Made by a program: the position numbers and the translations under genes. A model generated the notes under the pieces. The model searched no databases, was not told where the DNA came from, and saw nothing but the letters and a program-made list of their open reading frames with translations. Shown here in pieces: positions 55,670-64,000 of a stretch of 64,000 nt of DNA. Source of the DNA: a virus. How positions within the stretch are numbered: the first letter of the stretch is position 1; each line of letters opens with the position of its first letter. The stretch is taken from positions 62,001-126,000 of IMG/VR virus record IMGVR_UViG_3300025785_001096; one strand, 5' to 3'.

Positions 55670-56215
55670 ATGAACGATATTAGACAAACCTTAGATCTAC
55701 TAGAAGCAAAAGAAAAAGGCAAACTAGAGCAAATCAAACTGCCCTACAGTCGTACTGCTTTGGCTCCTGTTATGAGTTCAGCTGAAATAGACTTGCACTA
55801 TGGTAAACTATACAAAGGCTATGTGGATCGTTACAACAAGGGTGAAGGTGACGCCAAGTTTAACGAAGCCGGGGCATACTTACACAGTATATTTTTTAGC
55901 CAATTCAAACATCCGGGTAGCCAAAAACCACACGGACGTATTGCCGACATCATCAATTATCATCACACAAACTTTGTAGATTTCAAAAAGTCCTTTATCG
56001 AAGAAGCAATGAAAGTACAAGGGTCGGGTTGGATTTATCTCAGCAAGAGCGGTCAGATCAAAACCATTCGCAATCACGCTGTACGTTCAGATATAGCACT
56101 ATTGATTGATATGTGGGAACACGCTTATCAAAACGATTACGGTTCAAACAAGAAAAAATATTTAGAAAACATTTGGCGTATCATTGACTGGAGCGCCGTT
56201 AACAGAAGATTATGA
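55670..56215 (+). CDS. sodB: Fe/Mn superoxide dismutase
   Basis: A 181-aa Fe/Mn-type SOD. The four metal ligands are present: His43 ([11 protein letters not shown]), His72 (GAYLHSIFF), Asp147 and His151 (LIDMWEHAY), with GSGWIYLS and the C-terminal WRIIDWSAV. It converts superoxide to H2O2 and O2. The N-terminus is ~22 residues longer than usual ([17 protein letters not shown]). The region around His72 and Gln/Asn positions differs from textbook Fe or Mn forms, so metal choice is open. Leaderless late gene, ATGA-coupled to erpA. Confidence 0.9.
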   Translation: MNDIRQTLDLLEAKEKGKLEQIKLPYSRTALAPVMSSAEIDLHYGKLYKGYVDRYNKGEGDAKFNEAGAYLHSIFFSQFKHPGSQKPHGRIADIINYHHTNFVDFKKSFIEEAMKVQGSGWIYLSKSGQIKTIRNHAVRSDIALLIDMWEHAYQNDYGSNKKKYLENIWRIIDWSAVNRRL

Positions 56216-56538
56216 TAACAATTACAGATTCAGCCGTAGCAAAATTACGAGACATACTGGCAGAAGAATCCAATCCTGATCTTAAACTTCGTGTTTTTGT
56301 TCAAGGTGGCGGTTGTTCGGGTATGCAGTACGGATTTACCTTGGACGAAACAGTCAACGAAGATGACTTTGATCTTGACATTGACAATATACACGTACTG
56401 GTAGATTCGATGAGCGGTAGCTATCTACAAGGTGCCGAGATTGACTACCGAGAAGACCAATACGGCTCACAATTCAGCATCAAAAACCCCAACGCAGTCA
56501 CCACCTGCGGTTGCGGATCTAGTTTTAGTCCGGGATAA
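56212..56538 (+). CDS. erpA: Iron-sulfur cluster carrier ErpA/IscA family
   Basis: A 108-aa A-type carrier with the three cluster ligands Cys35 ([11 protein letters not shown]), Cys99 and Cys101 (TTCGCGSSF). It receives Fe-S clusters and hands them to apo-enzymes. Length and the G-G-C-S-G-x-x-Y/Q motif are typical of ErpA. Translationally coupled to the SOD gene, linking Fe-S maturation and superoxide defence; Fe-S clusters are prime superoxide targets. Confidence 0.93.
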   Translation: MITITDSAVAKLRDILAEESNPDLKLRVFVQGGGCSGMQYGFTLDETVNEDDFDLDIDNIHVLVDSMSGSYLQGAEIDYREDQYGSQFSIKNPNAVTTCGCGSSFSPG

Positions 56539-56582
56539 TATACCCACATAATTCCTGTGCAAACCTGGCTTTAGCCAATTCC

Positions 56583-56590
56583 GATAAATA
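56583..56590 (+). promoter_or_regulatory. Late promoter motif before giant fibre genes
   Basis: GATAAATA; predicted start ~56596 and a 19-nt leader before the ATG at 56615. Confidence 0.65.
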
Positions 56591-56614
56591 ACAGTATTAC
56601 TCGGGATTATAGTT

Positions 56615-59600
56615 ATGGCATTATGGACAGGGGCAATTCAAAAAGTTAATGAAGGTTTTGCGGCCAACGACGGCTCTGGCGATACCATTCGTGCGGCGTT
56701 TATTAAAACCGACACCAGCTTTGCAGCAATCAATAGCTTTTTAAGCGCAACAACACAGGATTTTCTCAATGCCAATGTTAGTGGTCTATTGCAGTCCAAC
56801 ATTGGATCTTTTGTAAACGTAAACACTATCAACTTTGTTGCAACCACGGCCAACATCGCACACATCAATGGTTTGTTGGGATTGACAGTGGGTGGAGATG
56901 TTACAGTTACCGGTAACGTAACAGCTACCAATACTGTTTCAGCCACAACACTGACTGCCAACACACTACAAGCTGCCACACTTGGCTCCAACATTGGCCT
57001 AAACAATTACAGCATTGTCGGCAACGGAAATGTTGCAATCACCGGCACAGTAGGTGCTACCAATGTTGTCAGCACCAATGCCACAGTAAACGGCACAGCC
57101 ACAGTACAAAATTTAACAGTACAAGGCAACTTGGTAGCCAACGCTGGTTTGGTTGTTACTTCTTCTATTGTGCCAAGCGGAAACTTACAATACGACCTAG
57201 GCAGCCCTACAAACTTTTTCCGTAATGTTTATTCTGCAGGCCTGGTAGAAGTCAACACAGTTGTATTAAACAACAACAATAACATATTGAGATTGCACTC
57301 AAATATACCGGTTGGTGACGTCAAAGACGTTGGTATTTTGGGCGAGTTTAACAAAAACAGTACCAACAGTTTTGCTTATTTTGGTTACCAATATTCAACT
57401 GACAATTTTGTTTACAAGATTACCCCAACCGACGCCACTGTGGGTTCGGGCATAGTCAGCGACGGAGTATACGGTAACGCACAATTTGGCAGTTTGTTTC
57501 TAAGCAACAACACAGCCGGTGGCAATACTTTGGTTGTCAACAGCGGTGCCGCGATTGCTGGCAATGCCTACAGCGCAAACTTTGTTGGCAATTTGGTTGG
57601 TAACTTGACCAGCGGTGCAGCCACTGTTGGCGCACTCACTGTCAACACAGTCACAGCCGGCAACGTAACTGCCAACTATCATCTTGGCAACATTGTTTCA
57701 TCTGTTGCCAACATTACTAATATAAATGCCAATACTGTCAATGCAACTGGTAACATTTCGTCCAGTTACTATCTTGGCAATATTGTTTCATCTGTTGCCA
57801 CTGTTGCAAACCTAACAGTTGGCTCAGTGGTTGGCAATTTGGCTGTCAACGGAATCATTTCCAGCACTGGCGACGCAACTGTCACCGGCAATGTGGTTGC
57901 TGGCAATCGTTTGGTTGGTAATATTACCAGTACCGCTGCCAACGTTTCAACATTGACAGTTGGTAGTGTCAGTGGCAATTTGTCAGTAACTGGCAACGTG
58001 ACCAGTGGTGGTTTCCAAGTATTGACCATTAACAATTTTTCACAGTATCTGCCAGCTTTGAACAATGCTACCAACGTTGTTGGCGACAGTTACTTTACCG
58101 GTAATATGACGGTCAGCGGCATTGCTGGATTTAAAACAGCCAGCAACATTTATGCTGGCTACGGATCCGGTGCTCCATTTGGATTCTACGGTAACCTATA
58201 CGGACTGGTTACCAATCCAGTACAGACTGGTATTACCACAGTTGGTACTCTTGGTAATTTGTCAATCACTGGCACAACTACCACTGGCACATTGAATGTC
58301 AACACTCTTAATGTACAAACTGGTGCAACTATAAGCGGCGCATTGTCGGCAGGTACTACTACAGTTGCTGGTTTAAGTGCTAGTTCATTGACTGTCTCGG
58401 GCAACACCACCGTAAATAATCTTGCTGTTACCGGAACAATCAGTACCGGAACCACTATTAGTGCCAGTGCAACCAGCAATTCCTTAACCAGTGGCAATAT
58501 TACAGTAACTGGCAACGTAACCAGTAACAATGCCAGTGTTACCAATACCATAAGCACCAACAACATTGCAGTCACCAGCAACGTAACTGCTGGTAACGTG
58601 GTGGCCACAGCAATTTATTCTAATGGATATCGATTTGCTAACGGTGCGGCGTTTGTATCTACTACACTGGCCAATACCGCAGAGATTACAGCCAACATAG
58701 CCAGTGGTGCCAATGCTGGATTCAATTTGGTTGCTTCGGGTGTCTCGGCAGGCACATATGGTTCATCTACCACAGTACCTGTGATTGCCGTTGATGCCAA
58801 AGGGCGCATTACTTCCGCAACCACTGCCAGCATTGCTGGCTCATTGACCTTTACTGGTGATGCAACTGGTTCAGGCAATGTGGGCGGTTCAACAGCGTTG
58901 ACCTTGGCTGCCTCAGGTGTCACAGCAGGCACATATGGTTCGGCTACCAGTATTCCAACCATTGCAGTTGACGCCAAAGGCCGTATTACTAGCGTAACTA
59001 CCAATACTGTCAGCAGTACGTTGAACATTGCTGGCACTACAGGAACTGGCTCAGTTGGTTTATTAACCGGTACCTTGACAGTAACTGGCGCCACCGGCGT
59101 GTCGGTAGCGGCCTCGGGCAGCACTCTTACTGTTAGTCCACCACAGGACTTACGTGCAACTGCTACACCAACATTTAATGGCCTGGTTACCACAAGTCAT
59201 ACTAGCACCAGTTTAACCGCTACCAACATCAACATTGTTACCAGCATTGTTCCAACTGTCAATAACACAGTTAATATTGGCGGCAGTGGCAGTAACTTTG
59301 CCACAGTATATGCACAAACATTCAGTGGTACAGCAACCACAGCCAACTATGCTGACTTGGCAGAAATTTATGCAGCCGATGCCGAGTATGCACCGGGTAC
59401 TGTTGTGATATTTGGTGGCGATAAAGAAATCACAACCACTACACAATTCGCTGACGTTGCAGTGGCTGGTGCAATATCCACCGATCCTGCTTACCTGATG
59501 AATAATGCAGCGGAAGGTTTACCTGTTGCCTTGCGTGGACGTGTTCCTGTGCAAGTGGTTGGACCAGTACGCAAAGGCGACCTGTTGGTAACAGCCGGTG

Positions 59601-59722
59601 CCACGCCAGGTTACGCTGTCAGCGTGGGTCGTAGCACAGACTATCCGTTGGCAGTATTTGCCAAGGCATTGGAAACCAATCCGGCTGAAGGCGCAAAAAC
59701 GATTGAAGCGGTAATTATATAA
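56615..59722 (+). CDS. Large tail fibre protein with beta-solenoid repeats
   Basis: A 1035-aa virion protein. N-terminus LWTGAIQKVNEGFAANDGSG resembles the baseplate-attachment end of T4-like aquatic phage fibres. Residues ~100-690 are many short T-V-T-G-N-V-T / A-T-I-S-G units, a trimeric beta-solenoid. Residues ~730-810 hold two copies of GVSAGTYGSSTTVPVIAVDA-type sequence (the second GVTAGTYGSATSIPTIAVDA). The C-terminal NYADLAEIYAADAEYAPGTV, VIFGG domain occurs at the ends of phage fibres. No signal peptide. Confidence 0.85.
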   Translation: MALWTGAIQKVNEGFAANDGSGDTIRAAFIKTDTSFAAINSFLSATTQDFLNANVSGLLQSNIGSFVNVNTINFVATTANIAHINGLLGLTVGGDVTVTGNVTATNTVSATTLTANTLQAATLGSNIGLNNYSIVGNGNVAITGTVGATNVVSTNATVNGTATVQNLTVQGNLVANAGLVVTSSIVPSGNLQYDLGSPTNFFRNVYSAGLVEVNTVVLNNNNNILRLHSNIPVGDVKDVGILGEFNKNSTNSFAYFGYQYSTDNFVYKITPTDATVGSGIVSDGVYGNAQFGSLFLSNNTAGGNTLVVNSGAAIAGNAYSANFVGNLVGNLTSGAATVGALTVNTVTAGNVTANYHLGNIVSSVANITNINANTVNATGNISSSYYLGNIVSSVATVANLTVGSVVGNLAVNGIISSTGDATVTGNVVAGNRLVGNITSTAANVSTLTVGSVSGNLSVTGNVTSGGFQVLTINNFSQYLPALNNATNVVGDSYFTGNMTVSGIAGFKTASNIYAGYGSGAPFGFYGNLYGLVTNPVQTGITTVGTLGNLSITGTTTTGTLNVNTLNVQTGATISGALSAGTTTVAGLSASSLTVSGNTTVNNLAVTGTISTGTTISASATSNSLTSGNITVTGNVTSNNASVTNTISTNNIAVTSNVTAGNVVATAIYSNGYRFANGAAFVSTTLANTAEITANIASGANAGFNLVASGVSAGTYGSSTTVPVIAVDAKGRITSATTASIAGSLTFTGDATGSGNVGGSTALTLAASGVTAGTYGSATSIPTIAVDAKGRITSVTTNTVSSTLNIAGTTGTGSVGLLTGTLTVTGATGVSVAASGSTLTVSPPQDLRATATPTFNGLVTTSHTSTSLTATNINIVTSIVPTVNNTVNIGGSGSNFATVYAQTFSGTATTANYADLAEIYAADAEYAPGTVVIFGGDKEITTTTQFADVAVAGAISTDPAYLMNNAAEGLPVALRGRVPVQVVGPVRKGDLLVTAGATPGYAVSVGRSTDYPLAVFAKALETNPAEGAKTIEAVII

Positions 59723-59723
59723 T

Positions 59724-62700
59724 ATGGCACTAACTTGGGTAACACCACCGGGGTCTCTTGCTAATTTTTTAATTGGCTATCCATCTGAAATTCACGTGCT
59801 AGCCACTGATGCATTAAACCCAGGCACATCATTGACTTATACCGTAATATCAGGTACATTGCCACCTGGTATGACAATGGATGCGACCGGATATATTTCT
59901 GGAACCCCTGAATACAGTACTGCATCAAACAATTTGTTTACAAAACTGCCGTACGCATTTGTTGTTAGAGCCAGCGATGGTGCAGGCAATATACTTGATG
60001 GTGGTTTTACTATCATTATTTCCAACACGTTCAACAATAATTTTTACTGGGTAACACCGGCAGGTTCGTTGGGTACCATTCCCAACGGAGAATTTTATTC
60101 ATTGCCTTTGCAGGCCATTGACGTACATAATCGCACAGTGACTTACAGTTTTATTTCAGGTGAATTACCTCCTGGAATGCAAGTGGTGGCCACAGGGTCA
60201 TTACAGGGCGTTCCAACCTTGACCAGTGCTACACAAGTTAACGACAGTCAAAACTTTCGTTTTACCATACGTGCAACCAATGCCAATGGCAACATTAGCG
60301 ATCAAGCATTTGATATCACTGTCACCAATGTGTTTGGTCCAGTTATTGAGCCGGCCACTTCTTTCTTGGGCAGTTTCTTCGACGGCAGTTATTATAAACA
60401 ACAGTTGTCGGTCAATGAATTAAACACCAATGTAAACATCAACTGGAGTCTGGTACAAGGCGAATTGCCAGTGGGTTTAACATTGGATTCCAACGGGTTG
60501 ATCAGCGGCTACATACATCCTGTACAAATAATTGGATCGTATGGGCCAGCAAATTATGACAGTTATGTGGTTGATCCAGCTAGCAATACCATCACACAAC
60601 GAGCACTATACGACGGCGGACCTTACGAATTCAATCAGGTCAATCAAAACTTAGCATACAATTTTACCATTCAAGCATTTGATGGTGCCAACTATGACAT
60701 ACAGTCATACACTATCAACATCATCAGTCGCGGCGGATTTACCGCTGACAGTACTGTTACTGTGGACAACGATCTTATCAGTATTGACTCTACCAACATT
60801 TATGCTCCAGTGTTGCTAAACACCAGTAAAAATTTACCTGTGGCTCGTCAAGACAGTTACTACGCATTTAAATTTGATGGTATTGATTTCCAAGACGACA
60901 CCCTAACTTATAATATTGCCAATGTGACAGGAACCTATGATTCATATGTGACTGGCATTGATGAAGGATTTGACTACGCACCATTTGACAGTTTTACTGG
61001 TGGTGCTGGTACATCAAACTTGCCTGGAGTTATATTGGATGCACAGTCTGGTTGGTTATATGGCAAGGTTAGCCCACAGAACACCAGTATACAAACATAC
61101 ACATTTGGTGTATATGTAAGCAAAGTAAGAAACACTGTGGTGTGGACCAGCCCCACTGTGTTTTTTAATTTTTCAGTCCTAGGCGACGTAAACAATGTGG
61201 TCAAATGGATTACGCCCAGTGACCTAGGAACCATCAACAACGGCGCAACCAGCGAATTGTATTTGGAAGCCAAGAGTGTGTTGAACAAGCCGTTGATGTA
61301 TCGATTGTACGATGGCGCCGGTGTTTCTTGTCATTTGCCACAGGGTTTAAAATTGTTACCTTCGGGAGAAATCAGTGGACGAGTCAGCTTTGAATTGTTT
61401 ACTGTGGACAATTACCAAACCACATTTGACAAAAATTCAATGTCGTTTGATCGCAAGTACGAGTTTACAGTGATTGCCGAAACCGACGACGGTACTGCCG
61501 AATCTATACAACAATTCAGTCTCACTGTAAGCGAAGTAGACAAAAAGCCTTACGAGAATTTATATCTCAAAGCAATGCCAGCTTTGGATCAAAGAAAAAT
61601 TTATACCAGTGTAATTTCAGATCCTGAAATTTTTAATCCTGCGTTGATCTATAGACCAACTGATCCATACTATGGTGTTAAGACCGATATTGAAATGTTG
61701 TTTATGTCAGGATTGAATCCGTCATCGTTGAATCAATACGAAACAGCAATGATCAGAAACCATTATACCAAACGTTACAATTTTGGCGATATAAAAACTG
61801 CTGTGGTGTTGGACGACAATTTTAAAGTCAAATATGAGGTGGTTTATATAGACCTAATTGACCCTGAAGAAGATGCCAACGGAAATGGTCCACCATTGGA
61901 GATTGATCAAAATGGCCTGACCATTTATCCAAATACCAGTGCTGATATGGTTCAGCGGATTGCCAGCGGCTTGGGTTACAATGATCAAAGCACACTACCA
62001 ACTTGGATGACCAGCAATCAACCCGATCCTACAAACGCCAGCAAGTTTAAAACACCACTGGGATATACCAAAGCTGTGGTAATGGCCTACACCAAACCAG
62101 GTGCAAGTAGTTTGATAGCTTATAGATTACGAAACACAGGAATCAATTTTAATCGAATAGAATTTGCTGTGAATCGCTATCAACTTGACAACTATTACAG
62201 CACATACTATGACATCAACAGTGGCAACTATGTACGTATGCCTCAAACTACCTTTGACAATCAAGCAGTCAACAACATTGGTCAAATTATAGCAACGGTA
62301 GACTACGGAGTTACTGTACCTTTCAGTGAAATCAATGGAAGACCTGTGGATTATATCAATGCCAACGGCGGCATTGATGGATCAACCGCCTATCGCAATG
62401 GTGAACGATTGATTTTTGTCAAACAAGAGAATTTTAGACAAAACTTGCCGTATTCGGGTTGGGTAGACTATACTGGAGTTTATCTGGGCGATGATGTCAC
62501 CACATCAGCCGTTGAAGGATACGATGACACTCCTTACGATCCTTATCACGTTGTACCAGGCTATTTAGAAAAGAATCAAAATATTGCCAGTGCCACTGTA
62601 ATTGCTACACAGTCAAACGCTGCGGCCAATAATCTCACTGTGGACAGCACCGAAGGATTAGTTGTAGGTACTGGTATTGTGTTCACCGGCGTTATGTTTG

Positions 62701-63164
62701 GCGGATTGGTCAACGGTACCACTTATTACATTGCCAGTGTTGTAGATCATACTCACATTACCTTAAGCACGACCGGCGACTTGAAAAATATTGTTGCGTT
62801 TCCTAATGCTGCTGGACAAATGATTGGTAAAAATTATGTTAACCAACGCGGCGGTGTATGGCAAATCAACATCATTGACGGAATAGTAAATTTACAATTT
62901 GTACAGGAAATTGATGTAAATCAAAGAATACGTATTACCAAAGGCAGTACATATTCTGGGTCAATTGTGTATTACAGTCTTGATTTGAGTCCAGGACAAA
63001 GTGCTCCATTTTACACCATATACAATGTTAAACCAACGTCTACATCTACCAGAACCACATTCAACGGAGATACTACCAGATTCTTCAACTATAGAGATCA
63101 GTATTACAAGCCTGGTTCCCAGGATAAATATGTTGAATTCCCACAAATCGGAGTATTTAACTAA
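59724..63164 (+). CDS. Large virion structural protein with Ig-like (He_PIG-type) domains
   Basis: A 1146-aa protein. At least three N-terminal Ig-like domains carry S-G-x-L-P-P-G-M-x-x-x-x-x-G-x-I/L-x-G-x-P (TVISGTLPPGMTMDATGYIS; SFISGELPPGMQVVATGSLQ; SLVQGELPVGLTLDSNGLIS), the He_PIG pattern of surface and phage structural proteins. Another LPQGLKLLPSGEISG lies near residue 545. The C-terminal ~550 residues are less repetitive and contain acidic and Tyr/Asn-rich stretches. Likely a tail or baseplate-associated adhesin. One base after the fibre gene, so co-transcribed. Confidence 0.75.
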   Translation: MALTWVTPPGSLANFLIGYPSEIHVLATDALNPGTSLTYTVISGTLPPGMTMDATGYISGTPEYSTASNNLFTKLPYAFVVRASDGAGNILDGGFTIIISNTFNNNFYWVTPAGSLGTIPNGEFYSLPLQAIDVHNRTVTYSFISGELPPGMQVVATGSLQGVPTLTSATQVNDSQNFRFTIRATNANGNISDQAFDITVTNVFGPVIEPATSFLGSFFDGSYYKQQLSVNELNTNVNINWSLVQGELPVGLTLDSNGLISGYIHPVQIIGSYGPANYDSYVVDPASNTITQRALYDGGPYEFNQVNQNLAYNFTIQAFDGANYDIQSYTINIISRGGFTADSTVTVDNDLISIDSTNIYAPVLLNTSKNLPVARQDSYYAFKFDGIDFQDDTLTYNIANVTGTYDSYVTGIDEGFDYAPFDSFTGGAGTSNLPGVILDAQSGWLYGKVSPQNTSIQTYTFGVYVSKVRNTVVWTSPTVFFNFSVLGDVNNVVKWITPSDLGTINNGATSELYLEAKSVLNKPLMYRLYDGAGVSCHLPQGLKLLPSGEISGRVSFELFTVDNYQTTFDKNSMSFDRKYEFTVIAETDDGTAESIQQFSLTVSEVDKKPYENLYLKAMPALDQRKIYTSVISDPEIFNPALIYRPTDPYYGVKTDIEMLFMSGLNPSSLNQYETAMIRNHYTKRYNFGDIKTAVVLDDNFKVKYEVVYIDLIDPEEDANGNGPPLEIDQNGLTIYPNTSADMVQRIASGLGYNDQSTLPTWMTSNQPDPTNASKFKTPLGYTKAVVMAYTKPGASSLIAYRLRNTGINFNRIEFAVNRYQLDNYYSTYYDINSGNYVRMPQTTFDNQAVNNIGQIIATVDYGVTVPFSEINGRPVDYINANGGIDGSTAYRNGERLIFVKQENFRQNLPYSGWVDYTGVYLGDDVTTSAVEGYDDTPYDPYHVVPGYLEKNQNIASATVIATQSNAAANNLTVDSTEGLVVGTGIVFTGVMFGGLVNGTTYYIASVVDHTHITLSTTGDLKNIVAFPNAAGQMIGKNYVNQRGGVWQINIIDGIVNLQFVQEIDVNQRIRITKGSTYSGSIVYYSLDLSPGQSAPFYTIYNVKPTSTSTRTTFNGDTTRFFNYRDQYYKPGSQDKYVEFPQIGVFN

Positions 63165-63472
63165 TGGCATCACAGATTAATCCAACCAACATAGACATTA
63201 CCTACCCAATTGCAGGGCAGGACAATGACACACAAGGATTTCGTACTAATTTTACGAATATTAAAAATAATTTTGCTACCGCTGCTTCTGAGATTAGCCA
63301 ACTACAGGCCAATTCTTCTGTTTCGGTCACTACTACACATATTCCATCCAGCAACAGCGCCGTTGGTGTACCGGGTACAATAGCATACAGCACATCGTAT
63401 TTGTATGTTTGTATAGCCACAGATACTTGGTTACGTGCTAACCTGGCAACTTGGAGTGGGCCCGGCGTCTAA
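63164..63472 (+). CDS. Short fibre-base protein
   Basis: A 102-aa protein opening INPTNIDITYPIAGQDNDTQ, GFRTNFTNIKNNF and a short coiled coil, then a small C-terminal domain. The opening block is repeated in the next gene, so the two are paralogues that probably share a docking site on the virion. Confidence 0.7.
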   Translation: MASQINPTNIDITYPIAGQDNDTQGFRTNFTNIKNNFATAASEISQLQANSSVSVTTTHIPSSNSAVGVPGTIAYSTSYLYVCIATDTWLRANLATWSGPGV

Positions 63473-63489
63473 CACATAGGATAATCTAA

Positions 63490-64000
63490 ATGTCATCAAA
63501 TATCAATCCATACAACATTGACGGTACTTTTCCAGTAGCAGGACAGGACAACTCCAGTCAAGGTTTTCGTGACAACTTTACCAACATCAAAAATAACTTT
63601 GCCTTTGCACAGAGCGAAATTAACGATTTACAGTCTAAGGCTATTTTAACTTCTGCACTGAGTGGACAAACCATCAGCAACGATATGGCTGGTACACAAA
63701 TTGTGCGCCCACAACTACGTGCTTGGACCGAAGCCTATTTGGATTTGGGTTTAATCAGCACCGGTGTTGCATCGTTGGATTTTACACAGGCTTCGGTATA
63801 CAAATTTGAAACTGGTGGTCCAGTGGTCATTTCTTTTCCAACTGGTACTTGGCCTGCGGTAACCGGTCAAGGTGCCTTGGGTTATGGATCTTTGCGACTA
63901 TGGGTTACAGTAACTGACACAGCTCACACTATCACATTGCCGGCCAGCGTTACCATTGGTGCCAACGATCTTGTTGGGTACAATGCCGCAACACACACTA
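63490..64000 (+). CDS. Fibre protein, 3' end cut by window edge
   Basis: Starts MSSNINPYNIDGTFPVAGQD, then GFRDNFTNIKNNFAFAQSEI, the same docking block as the preceding gene, and stays open to the right edge (about 170 codons visible). After a coiled coil a beta-rich region begins (YLDLGLISTGVASLDFTQAS). Probably another long fibre or structural protein; the end is not seen. Confidence 0.75.
   Translation, partial: MSSNINPYNIDGTFPVAGQDNSSQGFRDNFTNIKNNFAFAQSEINDLQSKAILTSALSGQTISNDMAGTQIVRPQLRAWTEAYLDLGLISTGVASLDFTQASVYKFETGGPVVISFPTGTWPAVTGQGALGYGSLRLWVTVTDTAHTITLPASVTIGANDLVGYNAATHT

Noticed and set aside
45736-56538. Interpretation of this stretch as a bacterial chromosome fragment because of AhpC/AhpD, TctAB, SOD and ErpA
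   Set aside because: These genes are interleaved with phage-type small genes, use the same early and late promoter motifs, and have the same overlapping start/stop style as their neighbours. Assembly chimerism should still be tested by read mapping.
58186-59193. Long minus-strand frames rich in Val and Pro
   Set aside because: They mirror the T/V/G/N repeats of the plus-strand fibre gene; repetitive codons keep the opposite strand open.
1-64000. CRISPR arrays, insertion sequences, integrase or attachment sites, ordinary tRNA genes
   Set aside because: I saw no regular direct repeats with spacers, no transposase or integrase reading frame, and no complete tRNA cloverleaf apart from the tRNA-like part of the tmRNA. 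A tRNAscan and repeat search would settle this.

Overview
The window is best read as part of the genome of a large tailed phage of the T4-like myovirus superfamily, probably infecting a freshwater or marine betaproteobacterium. Four things support a phage. Genes are packed end to end with 1-4 nt stop/start overlaps, and many are tiny. T4-type late promoter motifs (consensus NNTAAATA, several exact TATAAATA) sit before virion-type genes. Several genes encode fibre and adhesin proteins. There is a T4-gp30-like DNA ligase, a SprT-like protease and many small accessory proteins. The host guess rests on a circularly permuted tmRNA with tag ANDSQFALAA, an AhpC/AhpD pair of betaproteobacterial appearance, and sigma70-type promoters. 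No terminase, portal, major capsid or polymerase gene lies in this window, so the phage assignment is strong inference rather than proof.

Layout. 3-920: PP-loop ATPase, cut by the left edge. 1029-6537: curli-type (type VIII) secretion operon with CsgF, CsgG, two curlin-repeat proteins (one fused to a PA14 domain) and a FecR-domain protein. 7252-9873: a three-gene unit of PlcP-like phosphoesterase, RimK-like ATP-grasp ligase and Agt-like glycosyltransferase, resembling the bacterial lipid-remodelling pair plcP/agt. 9894-13650: repeat adhesin and a CHASE2 adenylate cyclase. 13754-15936 (minus): five small or membrane proteins and a fatty acid desaturase. 15988-22761: surface-glycan-type genes (two related glycosyltransferases, UDP-sugar dehydrogenase, 2OG oxygenase, amidinotransferase) plus a fibre protein. 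22768-29405: secreted and lysis-type genes (SleB hydrolase, lipoproteins, secreted nuclease), ClpP, SprT-like protease, GNAT. 29466-34597: four genes with related N-termini, including an amidoligase-like protein with a tandem module array. 34653-45230: small early-type genes, a structured RNA, the tmRNA, DNA ligase, methyltransferase and phosphoesterase. 45352-56538: host-takeover and metabolism genes (AhpC, AhpD, a flavin halogenase inside a family of small paralogues, TctB/TctA, IF-1, superoxide dismutase, ErpA). 56615-64000: very large fibre and structural proteins.

How it works together. Three themes recur. The first is modification of the host envelope: curli secretion, lipid headgroup exchange, desaturation, glycan genes and TctAB uptake. 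The second is oxidative-stress control: SOD makes H2O2, AhpC/AhpD remove it, and ErpA matures Fe-S proteins. The third is takeover of translation and protein quality control: tmRNA, ClpP and IF-1. Regulation is unusually legible. Early promoters have a fixed 17-nt spacer and late promoters a TAAATA core. At least eight genes have the predicted transcription start on, or within about 3 nt of, the start codon (leaderless).
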